From CAINVV01 sp963663005 (lineage in GTDB: Bacteria; Bacteroidota; Bacteroidia; Bacteroidales; Prolixibacteraceae): 64,000 nt of DNA. The position numbers were made by a program, and so were the translations under genes. The notes under the pieces are model-generated. The model worked only from the letters and a program-made list of their open reading frames with translations, was not told the origin of the DNA and made no database searches. The stretch is from contig CAXXHH010000003.1 of assembly GCA_963663005.2 (NCBI GenBank), positions 620,001 through 684,000 of the forward strand, read 5' to 3'. Within the stretch, counting starts at the first letter, position 1. Each line of letters starts with the position of its first letter. Positions 1 to 8,431 of this stretch are shown here, piece by piece.

Positions 1-57
1 GATAGTGTTTACGGACCAAAAAGATAAAGGTTAAGCCTTATGCCCCCCTTCGACCCT

Positions 58-82
58 TTGACCCTTCGACAAGCTCAGGGAC
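58..82. repeat. CCTTCGACAAGCTCAGG-type intergenic element
   Basis: The stretch between the window start and the thrA stop holds no gene. It contains the partly self-complementary motif CCCTTCGACAAGCTCAGGG at about 63-81, followed by short reiterations of 'catagtc/agtctc' up to about 135. Sequences like this recur in intergenic DNA of many environmental bacteria; I recognise the type from memory only. Function unknown. Confidence 0.4.
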
Positions 83-137
83 CGCACTCCTGTCCCATAG
101 TCCAAAAGTCTCCCAGTCTCATAGTCCCATAGTCTAC

Positions 138-2564
138 CTAAATATTCGCGACCTTAATCAAATCCGCAAAAACTCCCGCGGCAGTCACCGCAGCGCCTGC
201 GCCATAACCCTTAATAAGCATTGGCGATTCATTGTAACGCTCTGTTGTCAGCAATACGATGTTATTGCTGCCTTCCAAATCATAAAACGGATGACCTGGC
301 CCGACCGACTGCAATGAAACAGAGGCTTTACCTTCATCTAGCAATCCTACAAAGCGCCATTTTTTCTTTTCCTTTTCCAGGATAACTCTTTCAGCTTCAA
401 AATGAGCATCCATCTCGTGGATATCCCGCCAGAAATCATCCAGTGTCGAACTAAAGTAGGAATCCGGGATAAAACGCTTTTGCACCACGTCTTCCTGACT
501 TATTTTATAGCCCGACTCTCTTCCCAAAATCACCAGCTTTCGTACCACATCAACGCCGCTCAAATCGATACGCGGATCCGGTTCTGAAAAACCCTTCTCT
601 TTCGATAATCGTATGGCTTTACTAAGCGGAATTTCTGTACTGAGTGTATTAAAGATGAAATTTAACGTTCCTGAAAGCACTGCCTCTATCCGGACGATCC
701 TGTCGCCGGAACGCATAAGATCATTGATTGTCGAGATCAATGGTAATCCTGCCCCAACATTAGTTTCGAAAAGGTATTTTACACCATGCTTGGCGGCCAG
801 CTCCTTCAACTCCCGATAAGCCATGAAATCGGATGAGGCGGCTACTTTATTTGCAGCCACTATGGAAATGTAGTTCTGAAGAATAGTTTTGTACTGATCC
901 GCCACCTTTTTTTCGGCAGTGCAATCGACAAATACGGAATTAAACATGTTCATGCCGATCATCTGACTGCAAAAATTTACCATATCAGATTTTTCCGCAT
1001 CTTCATTGGAAAGTGATTTGGCTATTGAAACCGGATCAAATCCCTCCCTGTTGAAGATCATCTTTCTGGAATTGGCCACCCCGCAAATACGAAGCAGAAG
1101 ACGATGATCTTTTTGCAGCTTTTGCTGCTGCTGACTGATTTGCTTGATAAGGTCTCTTCCTACTGTCCCAATTCCGACCAGGAAGATATTCAATTCAATA
1201 TAGGGTGATAGAAAAAATGATTCGTGAACGACGTTGAGTGTTTTTCTAAGATCGGATTTCTTTACCACCCAGGAAATATTTTGCTCCGACGCGCCTTGCG
1301 CAATCGCCACTACGTTGATACCATTTTTCCCGATCGTATAAAACAATTTTCCAGCAATTCCGGCCGAATGCTTCATGTTTTCACCAACAATCGCGACGAT
1401 ACAAAGATCTTCCTCACTGCTAATTTTATTGATTAGCCCGGAAGAAATCTCACGGTCAAACTCCAGTTGGATAGCAGCCTCAGCAGCCTTTCCTCTGGTA
1501 GAATCAATAGCAAAGCTGATTGAATTCTCAGAAGAGGCCTGCGAAATCAGAATCACATTAATCTCCTCCTTTGCCAACGCTCCGAAAAGTCGCATCGCGA
1601 TTCCCGTTACCCCGACCATTCCCAGTCCCTGGACAGTAAATAATGAGATTCCGTCAATGGAAGATATCCCTTTGATCGGATGTTCTGCCCCGGGGTGTTC
1701 CACATTTCCAATCAGAGTCCCTTCGGCCGAAGGATTCATGGTATTCTTAATCTGTACCGGTATAGATTTTTGATAGACGGGTAGTATCGTTGGCGGATAA
1801 ATCACCTTCGCGCCAAAATGCGACAATTCCAGCGCTTCGCTGTATGTAAGCTGAGGAATAGTGTAGGCTTTGGTAATTACCCTTGGATCGGCAGTCATGA
1901 AACCATCCACATCGGTCCAGATTTCCAGCTTCTCTGCATTCAGGGCAGCGGCAAAAAGAGCTGCAGTATAGTCTGAACCACCTCTACCGAGCGTCGTAAC
2001 TGTTCCATCTGTCGCCGAGGAAATAAACCCGGGCGCAACAGCAGTTCTTTTCAGGGAAGAGCATGCCTGTTTTATCCTGTCATAGGTTACATTGAAATCA
2101 ACGTTCGCCTTCCCATGATTCTTATCCGTACAAATGACTGATACACTGTCAATAAGATCTGCATTTAAATACCTGGAAATAAAAAGAGAGGAGAGCCGCT
2201 CGCCAAATCCCATCACTTTATCCAGGGTCTTGGGCGTAAGTTCGCCAATAAGTCTGATACCCTGGAGGATTTTTTCAAGCTCGTCAAAAAGCAATTTCAT
2301 CTTGACTTTAACCTCATCAAGTGTTGGCCCATCAAACAACCCCGTCATCATTTTCTCGTGACGTGACCATATTTCATCCAACCAGGGATTAACTTCTGCG
2401 CCCTTGGCACCGGCGTTTGCGGCGGCAAGCAATAAATCGGTGACACCTCCTACCGCACTCACAACGATGATCAAATCAGAGTTCTGATTTCTAACGATTT
2501 CGTCGATTTTTTTTACATTTTCGATACTTCCAACGGATGTACCGCCGAATTTTATGACTTTCAT
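138..2564 (-). CDS. thrA: Bifunctional aspartate kinase / homoserine dehydrogenase I
   Basis: Catalyses the first step (aspartate to aspartyl phosphate) and the third step (aspartate semialdehyde to homoserine) of the aspartate family pathway to threonine, methionine and lysine; cytoplasmic. The 808-residue product has the kinase signature KFGGTSVGS at residues 4-12, a regulatory region with two ACT-like segments at about 310-450, a Rossmann motif (VGIGTVG) near 460, and the homoserine dehydrogenase core with NKVAAS and the GTLNFIFN segment in the C-terminal third. Length and domain order are those of the usual fused ThrA, and allosteric threonine control is expected from the ACT region. The start at the KVIKFGG methionine is the family start. 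It is separated from the upstream recA by a strong terminator, so it should have its own promoter in 2565-2610, but I see no clear -7 box there. Confidence 0.96.
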   Translation of the reverse strand: MKVIKFGGTSVGSIENVKKIDEIVRNQNSDLIIVVSAVGGVTDLLLAAANAGAKGAEVNPWLDEIWSRHEKMMTGLFDGPTLDEVKVKMKLLFDELEKILQGIRLIGELTPKTLDKVMGFGERLSSLFISRYLNADLIDSVSVICTDKNHGKANVDFNVTYDRIKQACSSLKRTAVAPGFISSATDGTVTTLGRGGSDYTAALFAAALNAEKLEIWTDVDGFMTADPRVITKAYTIPQLTYSEALELSHFGAKVIYPPTILPVYQKSIPVQIKNTMNPSAEGTLIGNVEHPGAEHPIKGISSIDGISLFTVQGLGMVGVTGIAMRLFGALAKEEINVILISQASSENSISFAIDSTRGKAAEAAIQLEFDREISSGLINKISSEEDLCIVAIVGENMKHSAGIAGKLFYTIGKNGINVVAIAQGASEQNISWVVKKSDLRKTLNVVHESFFLSPYIELNIFLVGIGTVGRDLIKQISQQQQKLQKDHRLLLRICGVANSRKMIFNREGFDPVSIAKSLSNEDAEKSDMVNFCSQMIGMNMFNSVFVDCTAEKKVADQYKTILQNYISIVAANKVAASSDFMAYRELKELAAKHGVKYLFETNVGAGLPLISTINDLMRSGDRIVRIEAVLSGTLNFIFNTLSTEIPLSKAIRLSKEKGFSEPDPRIDLSGVDVVRKLVILGRESGYKISQEDVVQKRFIPDSYFSSTLDDFWRDIHEMDAHFEAERVILEKEKKKWRFVGLLDEGKASVSLQSVGPGHPFYDLEGSNNIVLLTTERYNESPMLIKGYGAGAAVTAAGVFADLIKVANI

Positions 2565-2610
2565 CAGATTTTAATTGCAAATTATTAGTTAAGTCAAGTC
2601 GCAAATGTCC

Positions 2611-2649
2611 AAAAAAAAATCTGAACCGAAGCAGTTTCGGTTCAGATTT
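2611..2649 (-). terminator. Intrinsic terminator of bcp-recA
   Basis: A perfect 14-bp inverted repeat (arms 2617-2630 and 2636-2649, 5-nt loop) reads on the minus strand as a hairpin followed at once by a run of nine T (the A run at 2611-2619). It lies downstream of the recA stop and upstream of thrA, so it should end the recA transcript. Confidence 0.9.
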
Positions 2650-2759
2650 CGCGATTATTTCATGTGTTTATAATTTTCCCTTAAAATTGCCACATGGAAT
2701 AGCCACATAATCATTTTCGGATGGTGTGATCATATCCCTCATAGCTATTTCATATTAGC

Positions 2760-3800
2760 TTATATCTCCAGTGATGGGGTATAATTAGCAATGATCTTCT
2801 TTTCGATCTCTTCGGCCAATTCAGGATTATCCTTTAGCAGTGCTTTAACTCCTTCCCTGCCTTGTCCAAGCTTGGTTTCACCGTAGCTAAACCAGGAACC
2901 ACTTTTCTTGACAATATTCAACTCAACACCCAGGTCGATGATCTCTCCAATTTTGGAAATACCCTCGCCAAAAATGATATCGAATTCGGCTTTCCGGAAA
3001 GGTGGTGCAATTTTGTTTTTGACAATTTTCACCCTCGTATGATTACCCTGAACATCTTCGCCATCTTTGAGTTGTCCAATCTTGCGAATATCAATCCGAA
3101 CAGAAGCGTAAAATTTCAATGCGTTACCACCGGTAGTAGTTTCAGGATTTCCGAACATCACCCCAATCTTTTCACGCAGCTGATTAATGAAGATACAGCA
3201 AGTCTTCGTTTTGCTGATATTGGCAGTCAATTTTCGAAGTGCCTGAGACATTAACCGGGCTTGAAGTCCCATTTTTGAATCCCCCATCTCTCCTTCAATT
3301 TCCGCTTTAGGCGTCAAGGCAGCCACGGAGTCAATCACAATAATATCAATGGCACCCGAGCGAATCAGGTTATCTGCTATTTCCAGTGCCTGCTCACCAT
3401 TGTCTGGCTGAGAAATTAACAACTCATTGATGTTAACGCCCAATTTTGTGGCATAGCTTGGATCAAAAGCATGTTCCGCATCGATTATTGCAGCAATTCC
3501 CCCTTGCTTTTGAGCCTCCGCAATAGCGTGTATCGCGAGCGTTGTCTTACCGGATGATTCAGGTCCGAAAATTTCTATGACCCGACCCTTAGGATAACCG
3601 CCTATTCCCAACGCCAAATCCAAAGCGATAGACCCTGAGCTGATTGCAGCAACATCATCCACTGGTTTATCACCCAAACGCATGATAGAACCTTTGCCAT
3701 AGCTCTTCTCAATTTTATCCATTGTCAGCTGCAATGCTTTCAACTTTTCCAGGTTGACCGCCTTATCGGCCGCTGCCGCCTTTGCTTCCTCTTTTGCCAT
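2760..3800 (-). CDS. recA: DNA recombination/repair protein RecA
   Basis: ATP-dependent DNA strand-exchange protein for homologous recombination and SOS induction; cytoplasmic, acts as a filament on single-stranded DNA. The 346-residue protein has the Walker A motif GPESSGKTT at residues 79-87, a Walker B segment (IIVIDSVAAL) near 155-165, and the L2 loop region FGNPETTTGG. Length is normal for the family. The lysine- and alanine-rich N-terminus (MAKEEAKAAA) is a minor local feature. The gene follows bcp by 15 nt on the same strand, so the two are probably co-transcribed from the promoter upstream of bcp and end at the hairpin at 2611-2649. No LexA-type operator was recognised. Confidence 0.98.
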   Translation of the reverse strand: MAKEEAKAAAADKAVNLEKLKALQLTMDKIEKSYGKGSIMRLGDKPVDDVAAISSGSIALDLALGIGGYPKGRVIEIFGPESSGKTTLAIHAIAEAQKQGGIAAIIDAEHAFDPSYATKLGVNINELLISQPDNGEQALEIADNLIRSGAIDIIVIDSVAALTPKAEIEGEMGDSKMGLQARLMSQALRKLTANISKTKTCCIFINQLREKIGVMFGNPETTTGGNALKFYASVRIDIRKIGQLKDGEDVQGNHTRVKIVKNKIAPPFRKAEFDIIFGEGISKIGEIIDLGVELNIVKKSGSWFSYGETKLGQGREGVKALLKDNPELAEEIEKKIIANYTPSLEI

Positions 3801-3815
3801 TTTATATTTCTGTTT

Positions 3816-4280
3816 TTAACTGTTTATCTCTTTTGCAATCTGTTCCGTATGTTTTTTTGTATCTACTTTTCTGAAGATCTTTTCAATAATGCCAATTTCA
3901 TTGATAACGAAGGTTGTGCGAATCACGCCCATATATGTTTTTCCGTAGTTAACCTTCTCTCCCCAAACACCGTAGTCCTGAAGTATTTTTTTCTCTGTAT
4001 CGGCAATCAGGTTAAAACGCAACCCATATTTTTCGATAAATTTGCGATGAGACGCGGAGCTGTCAGGACTCACACCAACAATTTCATATCCTTTTTTCAA
4101 CCAAAAATCATAATTTTCACTAAGGTCACATGCCTCAGCAGTGCACCCTGGGGTACTATCTTTTGGATAAAAATAAAGGATCAGTTTCTTTCCTTTAAAG
4201 TCCTCAAGCGAGATTGTACCACCACTTTGGCTCACTCCCTCAAACCTGGGAGCGATGGCGCCTTCTGTTAATTGTTCCAT
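3816..4280 (-). CDS. bcp: Thioredoxin-dependent peroxiredoxin, BCP/PrxQ type
   Basis: Reduces hydrogen peroxide and organic hydroperoxides with electrons from thioredoxin; cytoplasmic, no signal peptide. The 154-residue product shows the peroxiredoxin signature with the peroxidatic cysteine at Cys46 (DSTPGCT) and a second cysteine five residues on at Cys51, the spacing of atypical 2-Cys BCP enzymes. It is the first gene of a two-gene unit with recA (15-nt gap). A -7 promoter box lies 30 nt upstream of the start. Pairing a peroxide-defence gene with recA suggests shared expression under oxidative DNA damage, which is inference. Confidence 0.95.
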   Translation of the reverse strand: MEQLTEGAIAPRFEGVSQSGGTISLEDFKGKKLILYFYPKDSTPGCTAEACDLSENYDFWLKKGYEIVGVSPDSSASHRKFIEKYGLRFNLIADTEKKILQDYGVWGEKVNYGKTYMGVIRTTFVINEIGIIEKIFRKVDTKKHTEQIAKEINS

Positions 4281-4309
4281 AGTATATTGTATATAATTAG
4301 TGTACCCTA

Positions 4310-4317
4310 CAAATTTA
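4310..4317 (-). promoter_or_regulatory. Bacteroidota -7 box for bcp-recA
   Basis: On the minus strand this reads TAAATTTG, an exact match to TAnnTTTG, the -7 consensus of the Bacteroidota primary sigma factor. It sits 30 nt upstream of the bcp start. No convincing -33 TTG is present. Confidence 0.5.
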
Positions 4318-4398
4318 AGTCAATCCTACCACTTTCCGAAATGCAGAACTGTAATAATTCAATTAAACTGCGATACCCCTATTAATAGGTTTAATTTG

Positions 4399-4406
4399 TA
4401 TTTTTG
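4399..4406 (+). promoter_or_regulatory. Bacteroidota -7 box for the SPOR-domain gene
   Basis: TATTTTTG matches TAnnTTTG exactly. It overlaps the alternative TTG start at 4404 of the longest open frame, which argues that translation begins at the ATG at 4434 instead. Confidence 0.5.
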
Positions 4407-4433
4407 ACCCGGAGTTTCCATAGTATCTACGGT

Positions 4434-6128
4434 ATGAATAACGTTTTGTTTTCAAAAGGCTTTTTTGCATCTGTTGTCCTTCTGATTATCTCTTCCCAAT
4501 TATCATTTGGACAACAAACGATTGGTAAAGAAACACTTGGCATAGAATACTTTCAGCAGGGAAATTACGAAAAAGCCCTGCCAATTTTTGCCAAACTTGC
4601 TCAGGGATATCCGGACAACCCTATGTATAACTACTATTACGGCGTTTCCCTGATAAAAAATAACATTTTTGAGACTGCGGCAAAGGAGGCACTTCTTAAT
4701 TCTGTTGTCGACAAGACACCCGCCAATTCAAATTTCTATCTGGCCAACTATTTTCATGCGTTGGGAGAATGGCAGGAAGCAAAGGATTTTTACGACAGAT
4801 ATGGAAAGGTAGGAAGTAAGCAGGAGAAAAAGTCGCTTCAGTATGATTATTACGTCGGGCTTTGTGAACAAAAGATAAATCCTTTCAAACCTCAAAAACT
4901 TGTAGATGCGACCCTCTTTGGCGATTCACTATTGAAACCTCCGCCAAAAATTGACGAGAAAAATTTTCCAATACCGGATGCCCTCAAAAAAGCCTGGTTC
5001 AATTTTCAGGTTAATGAGGTTCTGGCCTACCATTCTATTGAAGATTTTCGCAGCGAAGCAAGCAAAATCCTTTTCACCAAAGCATGGATATGTACTGGAA
5101 AAAACGATTCGCTTGTCGCATTAACCGATTCTTTAAGGAAAGTGCATGAAACCATTAACAGGGTAGACACCCGACTGGGGATGGTTCAGCAAATTGTTGA
5201 TTGTGAACAAAAATCGTATCAACTAATGCGCGATCGCGAAAAATTTCTGGATCAATCGCGGGTCAAAGAATCTGCCTATTGGGAAAAAGAAGGTGCGAAG
5301 GCTGCTGCCTCCTATAATGCGACCATACAGGAGAGAGAAGATAAACTTAACGAGAGCAAGAAAAAAGTTGAACAGGCTCAAAAAGAACTGGCAACATCCC
5401 AAGCCATAAAGGAGGAAGTCCTGGCGGAAGAAAATAAACAAAAAGAAGTTGTTGCGGATGCTCTTCCGAAGAATTCGCAGGCTGAAATCCCGACTTTCAG
5501 GGTACAGATTGGATCGTTCAAAAACGGGATTACCACGCCAGTGTTTAAAAAATCATATGCTAAATTCAGCAAGCTCAGAAAGATTGACAAATACACTGAT
5601 CCCAAGAAAAATGTCGTTTATACAATAGGCAATTTTAACAATATGGCTGATGCAACAAGATTGAAAGATCAGCTAATACGTGAAGGGATGAAGGGTGCCA
5701 CGGTTGTGGCTTTCAGCCAAAATACAAATCAACCCGTTAAAGCAGCACCGATCCAGATCGAAAAGAAAGAGAAGGAACCAAAGCCCAACGAACAATCCCA
5801 AGGGGCTGCGGATGAAAACAAGGACAAAAAAGCTCCTGTCGAAAACCTGATCTTCAAGGTACAAATCGGATCTTTCAAAAATGGCATTTTGACTCCTTCA
5901 TTTAAAAGAATTCAGGCCAAGATCAGCAAATTGACAAAAATTGAGAAATACACCGACTCGAAAAATTTCGTAATTTACACTGTTGGAAGCTTTGGGCTCT
6001 ATGCTGATGCGACCAAAATGAAAGATCAGATGGCTTCTGAAGGTATTAAAGATGCTTTTGTCGCGGCATTCCTAAAGGGTGAAAGGATAAAAGTCGCTGA
6101 AGCGCTAAAACTTGCAGGTGGAAAATAA
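4434..6128 (+). CDS. Exported TPR protein with two SPOR-like domains
   Basis: Envelope protein of about 564 residues, probably periplasmic and peptidoglycan-associated. An N-terminal hydrophobic segment (SKGFFASVVLLIISSQ) acts as signal peptide. TPR-like repeats follow over about residues 25-95, then a Lys/Glu-rich coiled coil at about 290-340. The C-terminal half holds two similar blocks, each starting with VQIGSFKNGI and including a KYTD...YT-G-F segment, about 75 residues long and separated by a charged linker. This VQIGSF pattern is typical of SPOR domains, which bind glycan strands lacking stem peptides at division sites. The longest frame starts at a TTG at 4404, but the ATG at 4434 puts the signal peptide first and a -7 box lies at 4399-4406. 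Exact role unknown; a cell-division or septum link is inferred from SPOR only. Confidence 0.8.
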   Translation: MNNVLFSKGFFASVVLLIISSQLSFGQQTIGKETLGIEYFQQGNYEKALPIFAKLAQGYPDNPMYNYYYGVSLIKNNIFETAAKEALLNSVVDKTPANSNFYLANYFHALGEWQEAKDFYDRYGKVGSKQEKKSLQYDYYVGLCEQKINPFKPQKLVDATLFGDSLLKPPPKIDEKNFPIPDALKKAWFNFQVNEVLAYHSIEDFRSEASKILFTKAWICTGKNDSLVALTDSLRKVHETINRVDTRLGMVQQIVDCEQKSYQLMRDREKFLDQSRVKESAYWEKEGAKAAASYNATIQEREDKLNESKKKVEQAQKELATSQAIKEEVLAEENKQKEVVADALPKNSQAEIPTFRVQIGSFKNGITTPVFKKSYAKFSKLRKIDKYTDPKKNVVYTIGNFNNMADATRLKDQLIREGMKGATVVAFSQNTNQPVKAAPIQIEKKEKEPKPNEQSQGAADENKDKKAPVENLIFKVQIGSFKNGILTPSFKRIQAKISKLTKIEKYTDSKNFVIYTVGSFGLYADATKMKDQMASEGIKDAFVAAFLKGERIKVAEALKLAGGK

Positions 6129-6170
6129 ATTTATTTTATTTGCACAACGTATTTATCATATAGCACAGCA

Positions 6171-6452
6171 ATGAAGCAGGATACTGAAAAGTCTGTCAAC
6201 ACTAAAAAGAAGGTATCGGAAGGCGTAACCAACGAAAACTCACTCGTGCTTCACAACGACGACTACCACACCTTCAATTATGTGATTGACGCGTTGATGG
6301 AAGTCTGTAATATGGAGCGTGTTCAGGCAATTCAATGTACTTATCTAGTACATTACAAGCAGAAATGTGAGGTCAAGAAGGGTGCAAAAAAAGATTTGCT
6401 TCCAATGCGCCGGGCTCTTTCAGCCAGAGATTTAAAGGCTACTATCAATTAA
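6171..6452 (+). CDS. clpS: ATP-dependent Clp protease adaptor ClpS
   Basis: Adaptor that delivers N-degron substrates to the ClpAP/ClpCP protease; cytoplasmic. The 93-residue product has the ClpS core: LVLHNDDYHTF at about residues 25-35 (NDD at 29-31 recognises the substrate N-terminus), then helices with VQAIQCTYLVHYKQKCEV. The first 24 residues are a polar flexible arm, as usual in the family. Its last 21 nt overlap the end of the convergent membrane methyltransferase gene, so antisense read-through between the two is possible. Confidence 0.9.
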   Translation: MKQDTEKSVNTKKKVSEGVTNENSLVLHNDDYHTFNYVIDALMEVCNMERVQAIQCTYLVHYKQKCEVKKGAKKDLLPMRRALSARDLKATIN

Positions 6453-7142
6453 TTTGGATCGTCTCTTTTTTGAAAGTCGGAGCATCGTCCTCCACAGATT
6501 TATAATACCCTTTTTTAGCTGAACCAATAGTTTGCGTAATAACCTTTTTAGAAAAGGCATCTTGTCTTCTCTTGGCCAAAGCATCCCGGTTTCCTTTATA
6601 TAATCACGATAGTCATCCCCAAAAAATTTAATCAGCAAGTTTTCTTCCCGGCGAATCTGGTAGATACAGAATGGTGTAACTAAAAAGATCGAAATTGGTC
6701 CGGCAATCCAGTTCTGAATCATAAAAACCTGGCATACGGCCACCCCTAATAATGCAGAATACATGGGATGACGCACATAAAAATAGGCTCCTGTCTTCAC
6801 CAATTCCAAATCATCTTTTAGTTCCTGTCCGGGAGTCCACCATTTCCCTAAATCGGACAATGCCTTGATAAAAAGCCAGATACAGAAGAAATAGAATACC
6901 GTAACCGGAAAGCTAAGCAATTTCCAGATGTGGTAGTCCGTCGGACCAAAATCTATCGAAAAAATGTAGAAGAAAGGAACCACCTGAATTCCAATTACCA
7001 AAAAAAGGAGAAATGTTCTCTTTTTCTTCTGCGCATTCAACAGCTTTTTGTCCGAAGAGAAATTCTGGAGATAATAGATCTCCAGAAGAATTAACAAAGC
7101 GACTCCGCAAATAAAAATAGTTTCCAAAAAGGCACGTTCCAT
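6432..7142 (-). CDS. Membrane methyltransferase, isoprenylcysteine carboxyl methyltransferase-like
   Basis: A 236-residue polytopic inner-membrane protein. Five or so hydrophobic segments cover residues 5-160, and the family motif follows: TGAYFYVRHPMYSA, then a REENLL...FGDDYRDY segment near 170-190, the SAM-binding signature of the ICMT/phospholipid methyltransferase (PEMT/NnrU-like) fold. The C-terminal 35 residues are very basic. Substrate cannot be read from sequence; lipids or prenylated compounds are possible. It overlaps the convergent clpS by 21 nt. No operon partner is apparent: the propeller gene upstream on the same strand ends 35 nt before this start, so co-transcription with it is possible. 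Confidence 0.75.
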   Translation of the reverse strand: MERAFLETIFICGVALLILLEIYYLQNFSSDKKLLNAQKKKRTFLLFLVIGIQVVPFFYIFSIDFGPTDYHIWKLLSFPVTVFYFFCIWLFIKALSDLGKWWTPGQELKDDLELVKTGAYFYVRHPMYSALLGVAVCQVFMIQNWIAGPISIFLVTPFCIYQIRREENLLIKFFGDDYRDYIKETGMLWPREDKMPFLKRLLRKLLVQLKKGIINLWRTMLRLSKKRRSKLIDSSL

Positions 7143-7176
7143 CAGACTAAATGTTCAATTCAACAGCGGCATAAAA

Positions 7177-8202
7177 TTACTTAAGACATTGAATCTCCAA
7201 AACAGAAAATGAATTTGGTTTCATAACTGGTCGTTCCTTTGAATTCGGATCCTGAGCTTTATATTCAGCAGCAGAGAGATACAGACAACCACTCTTCGTG
7301 TCAACAGTTATCGTTCGAGCACCCGGCTGTGTTGGAAAGTTCTCCAAAACTTTGTAAACATCTTTGCTTTCCTGCTGTACAACCGTCATGGTGCCTTCGC
7401 CGTTTGAGCTGTATGCCCGCTTCTTTCCCGGATCAAAGGCAACGCCATCGCAACGATCACCGATAGGAAGCTTTGCGACAACTTTACCATTATCAGCATC
7501 CGATACTATCATCAGTTTATTACTGCAAACCGAAAAAAGGCGGTGATTAACTTTGTCCAACGCGAGTCCGCTAGGTTCTTCACCCGGTGCCAACGACCAG
7601 CTTCTTTCAACTTTTAAGGTGGATACATTAATAACGGATATTTGGCTCTTATCCTCAATGTTGACGTAGACATGCCCCATCTCATCCGTTTGAGAAAATT
7701 CGGGTTTCCCATCCAGAGGTATGGTAACTTTAACCTGATCAGTTCGGGTATCTATGACCGTCGCATTGGAAGATCTGGCATTGAATGTAAATAAGTAGTG
7801 AGACATTGGATCATAAAGAATCGCGTCCGGATTTGCTCCGGTAACCTTAATCTTATTCAACTTTTTCAGTGTCTTCAAGTCAATGACCGTAACTGTGGAA
7901 TCCCTTCCGTCACTTATATAGCCTTTGCCCAAATCGTGAGCAAACGCAATACCATGAACGCCCTTTGTGTCATCAATTGTTCCGATGAGAGTTTTAGCTT
8001 TCAAGTCCACAACCTGTACAATATTACCGTGCGACACAAAAAGCCGGCCACCGGCTTCGTCAACCGATAGATAATCCCAGCCACCTTCACCAGGTAAACT
8101 GATCTTGTTGGCGATTTGATATTGTGACACTTTAGTCTGAGCGGCTAATGAAATACTTAATCCGAAGATTAACAACACAAAACAAATTAGTTTCGCTTTC
8201 AT
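7177..8202 (-). CDS. YncE-like seven-bladed beta-propeller, exported
   Basis: Exported protein of 341 residues with a clear signal peptide (KAKLICFVLLIFGLSISLAAQ), followed by about seven repeats of the YVTN/YncE kind, for example GRLFVSHGN-VQVVDL, GKGYISDG-STVTVID and HYLFTFNA-NATVIDT. Proteins of this family bind ligands or DNA in the periplasm, and no catalytic site is expected. The longest frame begins at 8232, but the methionine at 8202 directly precedes the signal peptide and is preferred. Function unassigned. It lies upstream of the membrane methyltransferase on the same strand with a 35-nt gap. Confidence 0.8.
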   Translation of the reverse strand: MKAKLICFVLLIFGLSISLAAQTKVSQYQIANKISLPGEGGWDYLSVDEAGGRLFVSHGNIVQVVDLKAKTLIGTIDDTKGVHGIAFAHDLGKGYISDGRDSTVTVIDLKTLKKLNKIKVTGANPDAILYDPMSHYLFTFNARSSNATVIDTRTDQVKVTIPLDGKPEFSQTDEMGHVYVNIEDKSQISVINVSTLKVERSWSLAPGEEPSGLALDKVNHRLFSVCSNKLMIVSDADNGKVVAKLPIGDRCDGVAFDPGKKRAYSSNGEGTMTVVQQESKDVYKVLENFPTQPGARTITVDTKSGCLYLSAAEYKAQDPNSKERPVMKPNSFSVLEIQCLK

Positions 8203-8431
8203 CGTGTGGGAGATTAAATTAGAAGTGAACAAGATTCCGAACGGTGATAATGAACAACGAAGGTACCATATTTTTTATCGATTAAGTTAAGGGTAAATTA
8301 ACATCTAACTGTCCTCTTCTTAAAAAGAGGAGATGGCTTCCTCTTTAGACAGTGTCTATATTCCACGATTCCTGCATTTTGTCATTGTCAAACGGTTCAA
8401 ACCAGTTATTTTTACCGAAAAAAGAGCGAAA

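Noticed and set aside
1375..1773. 132-codon plus-strand frame opposite thrA
   Set aside because: It lies wholly inside the conserved ThrA regulatory region and has no recognisable motif.
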